Assembly: GCA_964544295.1 (NCBI GenBank)
Contig: CAZJBJ010000052.1
Span: 1 to 20,923 of the forward strand
Reading direction: 5' to 3'
Source: JAENVU01 sp964544295
Lineage (GTDB): Bacteria > Actinomycetota > Acidimicrobiia > IMCC26256 > JAENVU01
DNA length: 20,923 nt
The notes beneath the pieces are model-generated. The model saw only the letters and a list, made by a program, of their open reading frames with translations. It was not told the DNA's origin and made no database searches. Positions 6,489-13,081 of the stretch are shown here, piece by piece (positions within the stretch are counted from its first letter, which is position 1; each line of letters opens with the position of its first letter). The translations under genes and the position numbers were made by a program.

Positions 6489-7955
6489 TTAGCCGAGCGA
6501 GTCCGGACGGGCTCCGAGCACGACCGCGATCGTCTCGAGCTTGCCATCGCGTTCGACGACCACGTCGACCGAGTCACCGGGCGAGAACCGCCGGATGGCC
6601 GAGCCGACCGCCTCCGGGCCGGTCACCTCGCGACCGGCGATCTTGACGATCACGTCGCCCTGCTTGATCCCGGCGTCGTCCGCCGCGCTGCCGTTCGTGA
6701 GCTCCTGCACCCAGGCGCCCCGCTTGACCTGCAGGTCCTGCGAACGGGCGATCGCGGGAGTGACCTCACTGGTGCTGACCCCGAGGAACGGCACCTTGAC
6801 CTTCTTGCCGTCCCGGAGCTGGTCGATGACCGCCTTCGCCGAGTCGATCGAGATCGCGAACCCGACGTTCTGGCTGCCGCCGGCGAGCGCGGTGTTGATG
6901 CCGATGACCTCGCCCTTGGCGTTCACCAGCGGCCCGCCCGAGTTGCCGGGGTTGATCGCGGCGTCGGTCTGGAGCATGTCGTAGAGCGTGATCCCGGTCT
7001 GCTCCTCGGGCACCGGTCGACCCTTGCCGGAGATGATCCCCTGCGTCACGCTCAGGCCGCCCTGCAATGCGAGGGCGTTGCCGACGGCGACCACCTGGTC
7101 ACCGACCTCGATCGCGTCCGAGCTGCCGAGCTTGGCCGTCGGGAGGTCCTTGGCATCGACCTTGATCACGGCGAGATCGAACTCCGCGGCACGGCCGAGG
7201 AGTTCGGCGGCCTGCTTCGTGCCGTCGCCGAACTCGACCTCGATGCGGCCGCCCGCGCCCGCGACGACGTGGCTGTTGGTCACGATCACACCGTCGGGCG
7301 AGATGACGAACCCGGTGCCTTCACCGCCACCGCCTCCCTGGCTGCGGCCGCTGAAGAGGCCGTCGTCGACCGCCGCGCCAGTCCGGATCGCGACGACCGC
7401 GTTCTGCACGCGGGCGAGGACCGCCTGCACGTCCTTGGCCTTGCCGATCACGGACGTGTTCTGAACCGGGCGGCTGGGAGCGCCCACCACCACCGTGCGC
7501 GAGGTGCCCTTCGTGTCGTCGCGGGTCGCGACCGACACACCGGCTGCGGTCCCGCCACCGACGAGGGCGCCGACCAGCGCGCCGACCACGAACTGACGCC
7601 ATCCAGGCGACCGGTTGGCGGCACCGGACGCGGCGGCCGGGGGTGTCGGCGGAATCGGGGGGTTCGGCGAGCCGAAGTTCGCGGTCGGCGGGGCGGCGGG
7701 CGGCGCCGGCGGCGGCGTCGCGCCGGAGAGCCAGGGCGCGCTCGCGGTCGGCGCGGGGGCAGTGGGGACCTCGGCGGCGGCCGGTCCCGGCGGCGCCCAG
7801 GGGGACTGCTCGGCGGTCGGGACCTCGACCACCTCGGCGGTCGGTACTTCGATCGCAGGTTCGGTCACGGCGTCGATCGGGGAATCGGTCGAAGCCTCGA
7901 TCGGCTCCAGGGAGGGTTCGGATGCACCGTCGGTCGGTTCAGAGAAGTCGCTCAC
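6489..7955 (-). CDS. htrA: HtrA/DegP-like trypsin-type serine protease, membrane-anchored with PDZ domain
   Basis: This is an envelope quality-control protease. The 488-residue protein has a Pro/Ala/Thr-rich N-terminal tail of about 115 residues with three EVPTA copies (36-40, 44-48, 62-66). One membrane span follows (about 119-143, after WRQ), then a trypsin-like domain with triad H229 (NSHVV), D260 (EFDLAVIK) and S339 (NPGNSGGPL), and a C-terminal PDZ domain (about 390-480). The topology predicts a cytoplasmic tail and an extracytoplasmic protease. The start is GTG 7955, with GAGG eight bases upstream. A GGAAC-N17-CGTT ECF-type promoter lies about 50 bases upstream. Its link to the sigma/anti-sigma/RseB operon close by parallels the mycobacterial sigE-rseA-htrA locus. 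Confidence 0.94.
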   Translation of the reverse strand: MSDFSEPTDGASEPSLEPIEASTDSPIDAVTEPAIEVPTAEVVEVPTAEQSPWAPPGPAAAEVPTAPAPTASAPWLSGATPPPAPPAAPPTANFGSPNPPIPPTPPAAASGAANRSPGWRQFVVGALVGALVGGGTAAGVSVATRDDTKGTSRTVVVGAPSRPVQNTSVIGKAKDVQAVLARVQNAVVAIRTGAAVDDGLFSGRSQGGGGGEGTGFVISPDGVIVTNSHVVAGAGGRIEVEFGDGTKQAAELLGRAAEFDLAVIKVDAKDLPTAKLGSSDAIEVGDQVVAVGNALALQGGLSVTQGIISGKGRPVPEEQTGITLYDMLQTDAAINPGNSGGPLVNAKGEVIGINTALAGGSQNVGFAISIDSAKAVIDQLRDGKKVKVPFLGVSTSEVTPAIARSQDLQVKRGAWVQELTNGSAADDAGIKQGDVIVKIAGREVTGPEAVGSAIRRFSPGDSVDVVVERDGKLETIAVVLGARPDSLG

Positions 7956-8002
7956 GTCGTCGGCCTCTTCGTCGGGGGGAAGGAGTATGGATCACCGTGC
8001 AC

Positions 8003-8028
8003 AACGCACGAACGCATGGGAGCGTTCC
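8003..8028 (-). promoter_or_regulatory. ECF-type promoter for htrA (GGAAC-N17-CGTT)
   Basis: On the minus strand a -35-like GGAAC (8024-8028) is followed after exactly 17 bases by a -10-like CGTT (8003-8006). This is the pattern of SigE/SigH/SigR-class ECF promoters in actinobacteria. Transcription would begin near 7997, leaving about 40 bases of leader with the GAGG ribosome site before the htrA GTG. Assignment to the sigma factor encoded at 9821-10339 is inference. Confidence 0.66.
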
Positions 8029-8071
8029 AAAGGCAGCTGAACCTCGTCTGAGAGTCCGATGCACATTCAGT

Positions 8072-8098
8072 GGGAACCTTTTCAACCCGCGTACCGTT
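8072..8098 (+). promoter_or_regulatory. ECF-type promoter for whiB (GGGAAC-N17-CGTT)
   Basis: GGGAAC (8072-8077) and CGTT (8095-8098) are separated by 17 bases on the plus strand. The start codon at 8110 is 11 bases past the -10-like element, so the transcript would be leaderless or nearly so. It stands back to back with the htrA element, with 43 bases between the two -35-like boxes. Confidence 0.64.
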
Positions 8099-8109
8099 TC
8101 ACAGTACGC

Positions 8110-8376
8110 ATGGACGAGCTACCGATCCCCGAATACGACGCCGAGCACGCGTGGATGCTCTCCGGACTCTGCCGCGAGCGCGAACCGTCGTTCTTCTTCC
8201 CCTCCGACGGCGTGGGCGTCGACCGCGCCCGCCGCGTGTGCGCGACGTGTCCCGTCGTGAGCGAGTGCCTCGAGTACGCGCTCACGCACCGAATCGAACA
8301 CGGCGTGTGGGGTGGTGCCTCCGAGCGCGAGCGACGTCGCATCCTGCGCAGCCGCCGCGCGGCCGTACGGGCCTGA
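8110..8376 (+). CDS. WhiB-family iron-sulfur transcriptional regulator
   Basis: WhiB-like proteins bind a redox- and NO-sensitive 4Fe-4S cluster and act by contacting the housekeeping sigma factor. The 88-residue product has the four cluster cysteines C21, C44, C47 and C53 in the order C-x22-C-x2-C-x5-C, then the GVWGG turn (65-69) and a basic ERERRR tail for DNA contact. An upstream in-frame ATG at 8059 is open, but those 17 codons have A/T-rich third positions and overlap the promoter elements, so 8110 is preferred. There is no ribosome site, which fits a leaderless transcript. Its stop is three bases from the convergent rseB stop. It does not match WhiB1-7 closely enough for me to name a subclass. 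Confidence 0.93.
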   Translation: MDELPIPEYDAEHAWMLSGLCREREPSFFFPSDGVGVDRARRVCATCPVVSECLEYALTHRIEHGVWGGASERERRRILRSRRAAVRA

Positions 8377-8379
8377 CCG

Positions 8380-9372
8380 TTACTTCCAGCTGAACGGCGC
8401 GGTCACGAACCGGACGGTGCGTGACCAGCCGGATTCCCCGTCGGGCACCAGGTCGGTCACGATCGCCGCCTGGTCCCGGCCCGGGGCGTCGGTGACGCAG
8501 GTGAGTGTGTCCTGACCGGACTGCCACACCAGCACGCTGCCGATCGACGTGCGGTACCGGCGAGCCTGAACGTCCCCGAAGCGCACCCGCACACCACCCT
8601 CGGGCAGCGAGTCCCAGTCGGGCACTCCGGACCGTCGGAACACCGACGCCTCGAAGACGCCGTCGCTGTAGCGGAGTTGGACCTCGCGACGCGGCAGCCG
8701 TCGACTGTCGACGAGTGCGAAGCCGTCGCCGAGCAATCGCCGCGCCCCCGCCGGCGGTGTCGCCATCCGCTGCGGAGGGTCGCCGGCGACCCGCGGCACC
8801 TTCAGCACGCCACTGCGGCGGTGGACGTCCTCGAGCGCGACGAACTCCATGCGATTCGTCGGGGCACCGGAATCGTCGAAGCGCTCGCGTCGCAACATGA
8901 TGCCCGTCGCGCGATCGACTGCCATCCGTTCTACGACCCGTCGATCGCGCCGAATCACCAACACCGTGGTGGTGCGCCCGACGATGCGCGGTCCCCGCCT
9001 GCTGGCGACGTCGTACTTCGAACTGATGGGCGGCGCGTCGGGGTCGTGATCGTCGGACCACAACGTGGTCCAGCGCTGATCGGTGCGCAGCCACGACCGC
9101 CCGTTGTGTTGCACGATCTTGCCGTCGGCGACCTTGAGACCCCCGTGGACCGCGACCACCGGCAACGACTCTCGGTGGGGACCATCCTGGTCGTGCCAGG
9201 CCAGTTCCACGGTGCCGCGGAACTCGTAGTCGTGGATCGCGGCCCGGGCGCGGTCCAGTGCCTCGTCGGCCGGATTGCGTTTCCCGGCTGCGCTGGGGAT
9301 CGCGGTCCCGCCCAACGCGAGTGCCGTCACGATCCCCGCGACGACGGCGACCCCGCGCGCCCGTACCGTCAT
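8380..9372 (-). CDS. RseB/MucB-like sigma-E regulatory protein
   Basis: RseB-type proteins sense envelope damage outside the membrane and control cleavage of the RseA-type anti-sigma factor. The 330-residue product has a signal peptide (about 1-29, ending AIPSAAG), a LolA-like N-terminal domain (about 35-200), and a C-terminal domain (about 213-300). The C-terminal segment DGFALVDSR followed by LRYSDGVFEASVF resembles the equivalent part of MucB/RseB. Its ATG overlaps the anti-sigma stop as ATGA, so it is the third gene of the sigma operon. RseB proteins are best known in proteobacteria; the call rests on domain resemblance plus gene order. Confidence 0.75.
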   Translation of the reverse strand: MTVRARGVAVVAGIVTALALGGTAIPSAAGKRNPADEALDRARAAIHDYEFRGTVELAWHDQDGPHRESLPVVAVHGGLKVADGKIVQHNGRSWLRTDQRWTTLWSDDHDPDAPPISSKYDVASRRGPRIVGRTTTVLVIRRDRRVVERMAVDRATGIMLRRERFDDSGAPTNRMEFVALEDVHRRSGVLKVPRVAGDPPQRMATPPAGARRLLGDGFALVDSRRLPRREVQLRYSDGVFEASVFRRSGVPDWDSLPEGGVRVRFGDVQARRYRTSIGSVLVWQSGQDTLTCVTDAPGRDQAAIVTDLVPDGESGWSRTVRFVTAPFSWK

Positions 9373-9824
9373 CGGCCGAGTCCCGTCGGCGCGCCGAGGG
9401 GGGCGAGCCCGGAGACGGGGTCGCCGGACGCGGCGACGCCGGCCTGGTGGGTCTGAATGTCGGCCGCGAGCGCCGGCTGCGCCCGGTTGACGCTCGGCAC
9501 CATGACCGCGACGAGCAACGCGGCCGCGGCGGCGACGCCCGCGAACGTGGCCGTGGCCCGCCGCCGGCGCCGGGTCGACAGGTCGACGACGACCGCCGTC
9601 GACGGCTCGTCGGCGTCGCCGCGTTGCCAGCCCGCGAGGAACTCCGCCGGAGGCTCGACCGCGGGCTGGGCGCGGAGCAACGATCGGGTGGCTTCGAGTT
9701 CGTCGAGCGCGGTGCGGTAGCTCGGGTCCGAGGCGAGGCGCGCGGCGAACTCGGCGTGTTCGGTTTCGCTCAGCTCACCGTCGAGCCAGGCGGATCCACG
9801 ATCGTCGTCGAACGCGTCGATCAC
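9369..9824 (-). CDS. Membrane anti-sigma factor (RseA-like)
   Basis: A single-pass protein of 151 residues expected to hold the ECF sigma factor at the membrane. The N-terminal cytoplasmic part (about 1-88) starts with an acidic stretch and an AWLDGELSETEHAEF helix typical of anti-sigma domains. A basic RRRRRA cluster precedes the membrane span (about 91-112), and a short Ala/Gly-rich extracytoplasmic tail follows. It contains no cysteine, so it is not a zinc-binding ZAS protein and should not respond directly to thiol oxidation. The GTG start overlaps the sigma stop (GTGA), and its own stop overlaps the rseB-like start. Confidence 0.82.
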   Translation of the reverse strand: MIDAFDDDRGSAWLDGELSETEHAEFAARLASDPSYRTALDELEATRSLLRAQPAVEPPAEFLAGWQRGDADEPSTAVVVDLSTRRRRRATATFAGVAAAAALLVAVMVPSVNRAQPALAADIQTHQAGVAASGDPVSGLAPLGAPTGLGR

Positions 9825-10339
9825 GCGAGCACCCCCCGCTGAAGGAGTTCGGCCCGGAGCATGCGACGACCGCGATGGAGTCGCGATCGCACCGTCCCGA
9901 CGGGAATGTCGAGCGCGAGCGCGATCGCGTCGTAGGGCTGATCGGCGACGTCACAGAGTACGAGCGGCACGCGAAAATCCTCCGGGAGCGCGTTGATGGC
10001 GTCCTGGATCTCGGTGGACAGGCCGGCGGATTCGGCGGCGCGCTCGGCCGACTCGGATGGGGGGACGACCAGGTCCGGGTTCTCGGGCAGGGCCTGGACC
10101 GGCCGGCGCGCCTGTTTGCGCTTCTCGTCCAGGAACACGTTCGTCACGATTCGAGCCAACCATCCCTCGAGCGAGCCCGGCTCATAGGTCGCCAGTCCAC
10201 GCCGGACGCGCAGGAGCGACTCCTGAACCAGATCTCGGGCATCTTCTGCGTTGCCGGTCAGGCGATAGGCCACGTTGTACAGGAATCGACCGTGGTGTTC
10301 GGCGACCTCTTCCCACGTGGGGACACCGTCTGATGCCAT
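9821..10339 (-). CDS. ECF RNA polymerase sigma factor (SigE-like)
   Basis: A group 4 sigma factor of 172 residues. Region 2 (about 18-80) contains the NVAYRLTGNAEDARDLVQES stretch and the GWLARIVTNVFLDEKRK helix for -10 recognition and core binding. Region 4 (about 105-165) ends in the helix-turn-helix YDAIALALDIPVGTVRSRLHRGR for -35 binding. The linker of about 30 residues is Pro/Glu-rich. It heads a three-gene coupled operon with its anti-sigma factor and an RseB-like sensor. The upstream GGGAAC-N18-CGTT element suggests autoregulation. Envelope-stress function follows from the partners and the nearby htrA. Confidence 0.93.
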   Translation of the reverse strand: MASDGVPTWEEVAEHHGRFLYNVAYRLTGNAEDARDLVQESLLRVRRGLATYEPGSLEGWLARIVTNVFLDEKRKQARRPVQALPENPDLVVPPSESAERAAESAGLSTEIQDAINALPEDFRVPLVLCDVADQPYDAIALALDIPVGTVRSRLHRGRRMLRAELLQRGVLA

Positions 10340-10342
10340 CTC

Positions 10343-10370
10343 AACGACACGCGAGGGTCGGAGGGTTCCC
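10343..10370 (-). promoter_or_regulatory. ECF-type promoter upstream of the sigma gene (GGGAAC-N18-CGTT)
   Basis: On the minus strand GGGAAC (10365-10370) and CGTT (10343-10346) are 18 bases apart, matching the htrA and whiB elements. The element ends three bases before the ATG, so an ordinary start site six to eight bases further on would fall inside the first codons. Either initiation is unusually close, or only part of the transcript pool is translated from this ATG. Confidence 0.52.
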
Positions 10371-10425
10371 GATCGACCGGAAAATCCCGGATTCGTCTGC
10401 GGTGAACCGGCGAAGGGAGCTGGGG

Positions 10426-10611
10426 TTACTCGTCGTTCTTGGACTCGGCCGGCTTGGCCGAGTCTTCCTTCGCGCCTTCTTCCAAGCCGGTCTTGAACTC
10501 TTTCTGGGCCTGACCCAGAGAGCGAGCGAGCTTGGGAATCTTGGCGCCACCGAAGAGCACCACGACGACGGCGAGGACGATGAGGAGTTCTGGGGCACCA
10601 AGACCGAACAT
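10426..10611 (-). CDS. tatA: Twin-arginine translocase subunit TatA/TatE
   Basis: The 61-residue protein is a TatA-type pore component for export of folded proteins. It has a short N-terminus, one membrane helix (about 5-19), the FGG hinge (20-22), an amphipathic helix (KIPKLARSLGQAQKEFK, about 24-40) and a charged Lys/Glu tail. The length fits TatA better than TatB. GAAGGA lies about 10 bases upstream of the ATG. It follows the oxidoreductase gene by 36 bases, and a TAGTCT box overlapping that gene's stop could be its -10. No tatB or tatC is visible in the window. Confidence 0.93.
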   Translation of the reverse strand: MFGLGAPELLIVLAVVVVLFGGAKIPKLARSLGQAQKEFKTGLEEGAKEDSAKPAESKNDE

Positions 10612-10647
10612 CGAGCGGCCGTCCTTCCGGTTGTCGACCGGTCCAGA

Positions 10648-11667
10648 CTACCCCGCGCTCGGCGCACGATCCGCACCACCGACCGCATGGGCCAACAACT
10701 CCATGTCGTCGACCGTCCCCAGGTGGAACGGCACGGCGCCGACGCCCAGGATGAGGGTCTCCACGCCGAGATCACCCCAGGTGGCGATCTGCTCGCGCAC
10801 CTGGTCCACGGTGCCGACCAACCGGCCTCGCCGCCACTGCTCGAGGGTGACGCGGTCGAGCACTCCGGCGGGGGTGGACTCGCGGAGCCGCTCGAAGCGC
10901 CGCTCGAGGTCGGCCTCGTCCTCGCCGCAGAGCGCGTAGAGCCCGAGGGAGCACCACACCGATTCCGGGTCACGACCGATGCGCTCGCACTCGCGATCCA
11001 GCACCGCCCGGCGCTCGGCGTACTCCTCCGGAGTCCACACCCAGCAGGTGTTCCAGCCGTCGGCCCGCTCGGCGACGAGCCGCAACAGCCGGTCCCCTTT
11101 CCCGCCGACGAAGACCGGCGGTCGCGGCACCTGCACCGCGGTCGGGAAGTTCCGGGCCCCGTCGGTGCGATGGAACCGCCCTTCGAAGACCAGCGGACCG
11201 CCGCCTTCGCCGAGCAGCGCCTTGAGCACCTCGAGCGCCTCGCGCAGCCGGGCCAACCGCTCACCCGGGGTGGGGAAGTCCATCCCGATCGCCGCGTACT
11301 CGGGTTCGTACCAGCCGGCGCCGAGACCGACGTCGATGCGGCCGCCCGAAATGCGGTCGAGGGTCGCCAACGCCTTGGCCAGCACCGAGGCGGGGCGCAG
11401 CGCCTCGCAGAAGACCAACGTGCCGAGGCGGGCGTGGTCGAGTTCACGGGCGAGCGCGGCCATGGTCACGATCGGCTCGAACGCCGCGTCGGGCTCCGCG
11501 CTTCCCCCGTATTTGGCGATGTCGAGGAAGAGGTGGTCCGACACCCACAGTGAATCGAACCCGACCGTCTCGGCGCGCCGGGCGACATCCCGCACCGTCG
11601 ACCACGTCAGCGGACGTTCGCCCACGATGGAAAAGTCGTATTGCGGAAGCGCCAGCCCGAACCTCAC
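10648..11667 (-). CDS. LLM-class (luciferase-like) F420-dependent-type oxidoreductase
   Basis: A 339-residue TIM-barrel flavin/F420 oxidoreductase of the bacterial luciferase superfamily. Family marks are the start MRFGLALPQYD, WVSDH (41-45), TLDRISGGR (102-110), GLGAGWYEPEY (114-124) and GERLARLREALEVLKAL, followed by PRPPVFVGGKG and AERADGWN. These are typical of actinobacterial F420-dependent LLM enzymes, but the substrate cannot be read from sequence and FMN use is not excluded. The start is GTG 11667, with no ribosome site; a TAGAGT -10 box seven bases upstream indicates a leaderless transcript. Confidence 0.9.
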   Translation of the reverse strand: MRFGLALPQYDFSIVGERPLTWSTVRDVARRAETVGFDSLWVSDHLFLDIAKYGGSAEPDAAFEPIVTMAALARELDHARLGTLVFCEALRPASVLAKALATLDRISGGRIDVGLGAGWYEPEYAAIGMDFPTPGERLARLREALEVLKALLGEGGGPLVFEGRFHRTDGARNFPTAVQVPRPPVFVGGKGDRLLRLVAERADGWNTCWVWTPEEYAERRAVLDRECERIGRDPESVWCSLGLYALCGEDEADLERRFERLRESTPAGVLDRVTLEQWRRGRLVGTVDQVREQIATWGDLGVETLILGVGAVPFHLGTVDDMELLAHAVGGADRAPSAG

Positions 11668-11674
11668 TGGCCTG

Positions 11675-11680
11675 ACTCTA
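11675..11680 (-). promoter_or_regulatory. -10 box TAGAGT for the oxidoreductase gene (leaderless)
   Basis: TAGAGT on the minus strand ends seven bases before the GTG start, placing transcription start at or next to the start codon. No clear -35 is visible. Confidence 0.55.
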
Positions 11681-11750
11681 ATGAACTCGGTGTCGACTCA
11701 CCCCCGGACTCCCGCCCCGACGCCCGTCGCCGCGCCCGACGGCGTCGTCG

Positions 11751-11756
11751 TAGCCT
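11751..11756 (+). promoter_or_regulatory. -10 box TAGCCT for ftcD (leaderless)
   Basis: TAGCCT on the plus strand ends six bases before the GTG at 11763, the spacing expected for a leaderless mRNA. No ribosome site is present. It faces away from the TAGAGT box of the divergent oxidoreductase gene. Confidence 0.52.
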
Positions 11757-11762
11757 GCGCCG

Positions 11763-12605
11763 GTGCTCGAAGCCGTGATCAACGTGTCCGAGGGACGGAA
11801 CCGTCGCATCATCGACGCGATCGGCGGTGCCGCGGGCGCAGCCCTGCTCGACGTGCACCTCGATCCCGATCACCATCGGAGCGTCTTCACGGTGGCGGCC
11901 CGGGACCCGGGCACGACCGAGGCGGCGGCGCACCGGCTCGCCAACGTCGCCCTCGCCGATCTCGACCTTTCCCGCCACGACGGCGTCCATCCGCGTCTGG
12001 GGATCCTGGATGTCGTGCCGTTCGTCGCGCTCGCGCCGACCCCGGCCGACATCGCGACCAGCGCGGCCGTCGCGTTCGGCGGCTGGCTCGCCCGCACGCA
12101 CGAACTCCCGGTGTTCTTCTACGGCGACGCGAGTCCGACGGGGCGCACGCTTCCCGAGATCCGTCGCGACGCGTTCCGGTCGATCGCGCCGGACCTCGGA
12201 CCCACGACCCCGCACCCGCGCTTCGGGGCCAGTGTCGTCGGCAGCCGGCCGCCGCTCATCGCGGTCAACGTCGAACTGGAGAGTCGCGACCTCAGCGTGG
12301 CGCGAAGCATCGCGGGGGCGCTGCGCGAGCGCGACGGCGGGCTCCCCGGAGTGCGGACGCTCGGCCTCGAACTCGCCTCGGCCGACGCGGTCCAGGTCAG
12401 CATGAACCTCGTGGATCTCCCGGCGACGGGGATCGAGGCGGCGTGTCGCGCCGTCGAGGATCAGGCCCGAACGTTCGACGTCGGCGTGCGGCGGATCGAA
12501 CTCGTCGGTCTCATGCCCCTGGCCGAGTACCAGCGGTGCTCGGACGAGTTCCTCGCATGGTCGGGCATCACCGAAGCGCAGACGGTGGAGGCGCGAGCGC
12601 GCTGA
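11763..12605 (+). CDS. ftcD: Glutamate formimidoyltransferase (stand-alone)
   Basis: This enzyme moves a formimino group between formiminoglutamate and tetrahydrofolate, in histidine breakdown or one-carbon metabolism. The 280-residue product begins with the family motif LEAVINVSEGRN (2-13). It also has the substrate pocket sequence HPRLGILDVVPF (76-87), where H76 corresponds to the catalytic His of the mammalian enzyme, and VSMNLVD near the C-terminus. It matches the transferase half only; no cyclodeaminase domain is fused and no hut genes are adjacent. The GTG start is supported by VSEGRN lying at the usual distance from it. It ends at a hairpin facing the whiB2-type gene. Confidence 0.9.
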   Translation: MLEAVINVSEGRNRRIIDAIGGAAGAALLDVHLDPDHHRSVFTVAARDPGTTEAAAHRLANVALADLDLSRHDGVHPRLGILDVVPFVALAPTPADIATSAAVAFGGWLARTHELPVFFYGDASPTGRTLPEIRRDAFRSIAPDLGPTTPHPRFGASVVGSRPPLIAVNVELESRDLSVARSIAGALRERDGGLPGVRTLGLELASADAVQVSMNLVDLPATGIEAACRAVEDQARTFDVGVRRIELVGLMPLAEYQRCSDEFLAWSGITEAQTVEARAR

Positions 12606-12616
12606 GGACGCGCTCG
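12594..12616. terminator. Hairpin between convergent ftcD and whiB genes
   Basis: An 8-bp perfect inverted repeat (12594-12601 with 12609-12616) has a 7-base loop that contains the ftcD stop codon. Its position in the 21-base gap between converging genes suggests a bidirectional terminator. T-runs are absent. Confidence 0.45.
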
Positions 12617-12626
12617 GCGAAGTGGC

Positions 12627-12908
12627 TCAGGCGGTGGCGGCTGCGGCGGCCCGGCGAGCCAGCGCGCGCTGACGACGTAACCGACGGCGTTCCCGCTCGC
12701 TCAACCCACCCCAGATCCCGAACTTCTCCCCGTTGACCAGGGCGTACTCGAGACAGTCGACCCGAACCTCGCAGTTCGAGCACACCGACTTGGCCTCGCG
12801 GGTCGAGGCACCGCGCTCGGGGAAGAACAGGTCGGGGTCAACCCCGAGACAGTTCGCCCGCTCTTGCCAACGCTTGTCCCCCGCTTGGCTCCCCTGCACA
12901 TGAGCCAT
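12627..12908 (-). CDS. WhiB-family regulator, WhiB2/WhmD-like
   Basis: The 93-residue protein has cluster cysteines C20, C43, C46 and C52, the pattern LFFPERG plus STREAKSVCSNCEVR, the GIWGGLSERERRR turn and basic tail, and an Ala/Arg-rich end. This is very close to the WhiB2/WhmD type, which works with WhiA in septation and cell division control. Three in-frame starts exist at 12923, 12914 and 12908. The ATG at 12908 is chosen because GAGGGA lies seven bases upstream of it. A housekeeping-type promoter at 12975-13003 gives a leader of roughly 60 bases. The WhiB2 assignment is by motif resemblance only. Confidence 0.93.
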   Translation of the reverse strand: MAHVQGSQAGDKRWQERANCLGVDPDLFFPERGASTREAKSVCSNCEVRVDCLEYALVNGEKFGIWGGLSERERRRLRRQRALARRAAAAATA

Positions 12909-12974
12909 GATCATTTCCCTCACCGGCGGTCCCCTTCCGATTCGACGCCGATGGCACGTAATGACGCCCGTGGA

Positions 12975-13003
12975 ATTACAACGGTGTCACTTTGACAGCA
13001 CAA
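12975..13003 (-). promoter_or_regulatory. SigA-type promoter of the whiB2-like gene
   Basis: On the minus strand TTGTGC (12998-13003) and TGTAAT (12975-12980) are exactly 17 bases apart. The -10 matches the consensus at five of six positions. This is the most canonical housekeeping promoter seen in the window, in an A/T-richer stretch. Confidence 0.6.
12985..12997. promoter_or_regulatory. Inverted repeat in the promoter spacer, candidate operator
   Basis: TGTCA and TGACA flank three bases, all inside the 17-base spacer of the whiB2-like promoter. The minus strand also reads GACAC at 12984-12988, the core motif recognised by WhiA in streptomycetes and corynebacteria. A regulator bound here would sit between -35 and -10. 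Confidence 0.45.
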
Positions 13004-13081
13004 AGCGGCCAATGCAAGCGGAAGATCATTTTTCTGCCCGAGATTCCGGGCTGAACGGACCGCCGACGGCCCGCGGGTCGC

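Noticed and set aside
6348..8051. 567-codon plus-strand frame across htrA
   Set aside because: Antisense to a protease with an intact catalytic triad, and Arg/Asp-rich without any domain.
8059..8109. Upstream ATG for the first whiB gene
   Set aside because: The 17 codons are A/T-rich at third positions and contain both promoter elements; the start at 8110 fits family length.
10627..10641. Small hairpin between the oxidoreductase and tatA
   Set aside because: Only a 5-bp stem with a 5-base loop and no T-run; too weak to call a terminator.
10979..12736. 585-codon plus-strand frame overlapping the oxidoreductase and ftcD
   Set aside because: It crosses the divergent promoter region and lies out of frame with ftcD. 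Composition is Arg/Pro/Ser-rich shadow.
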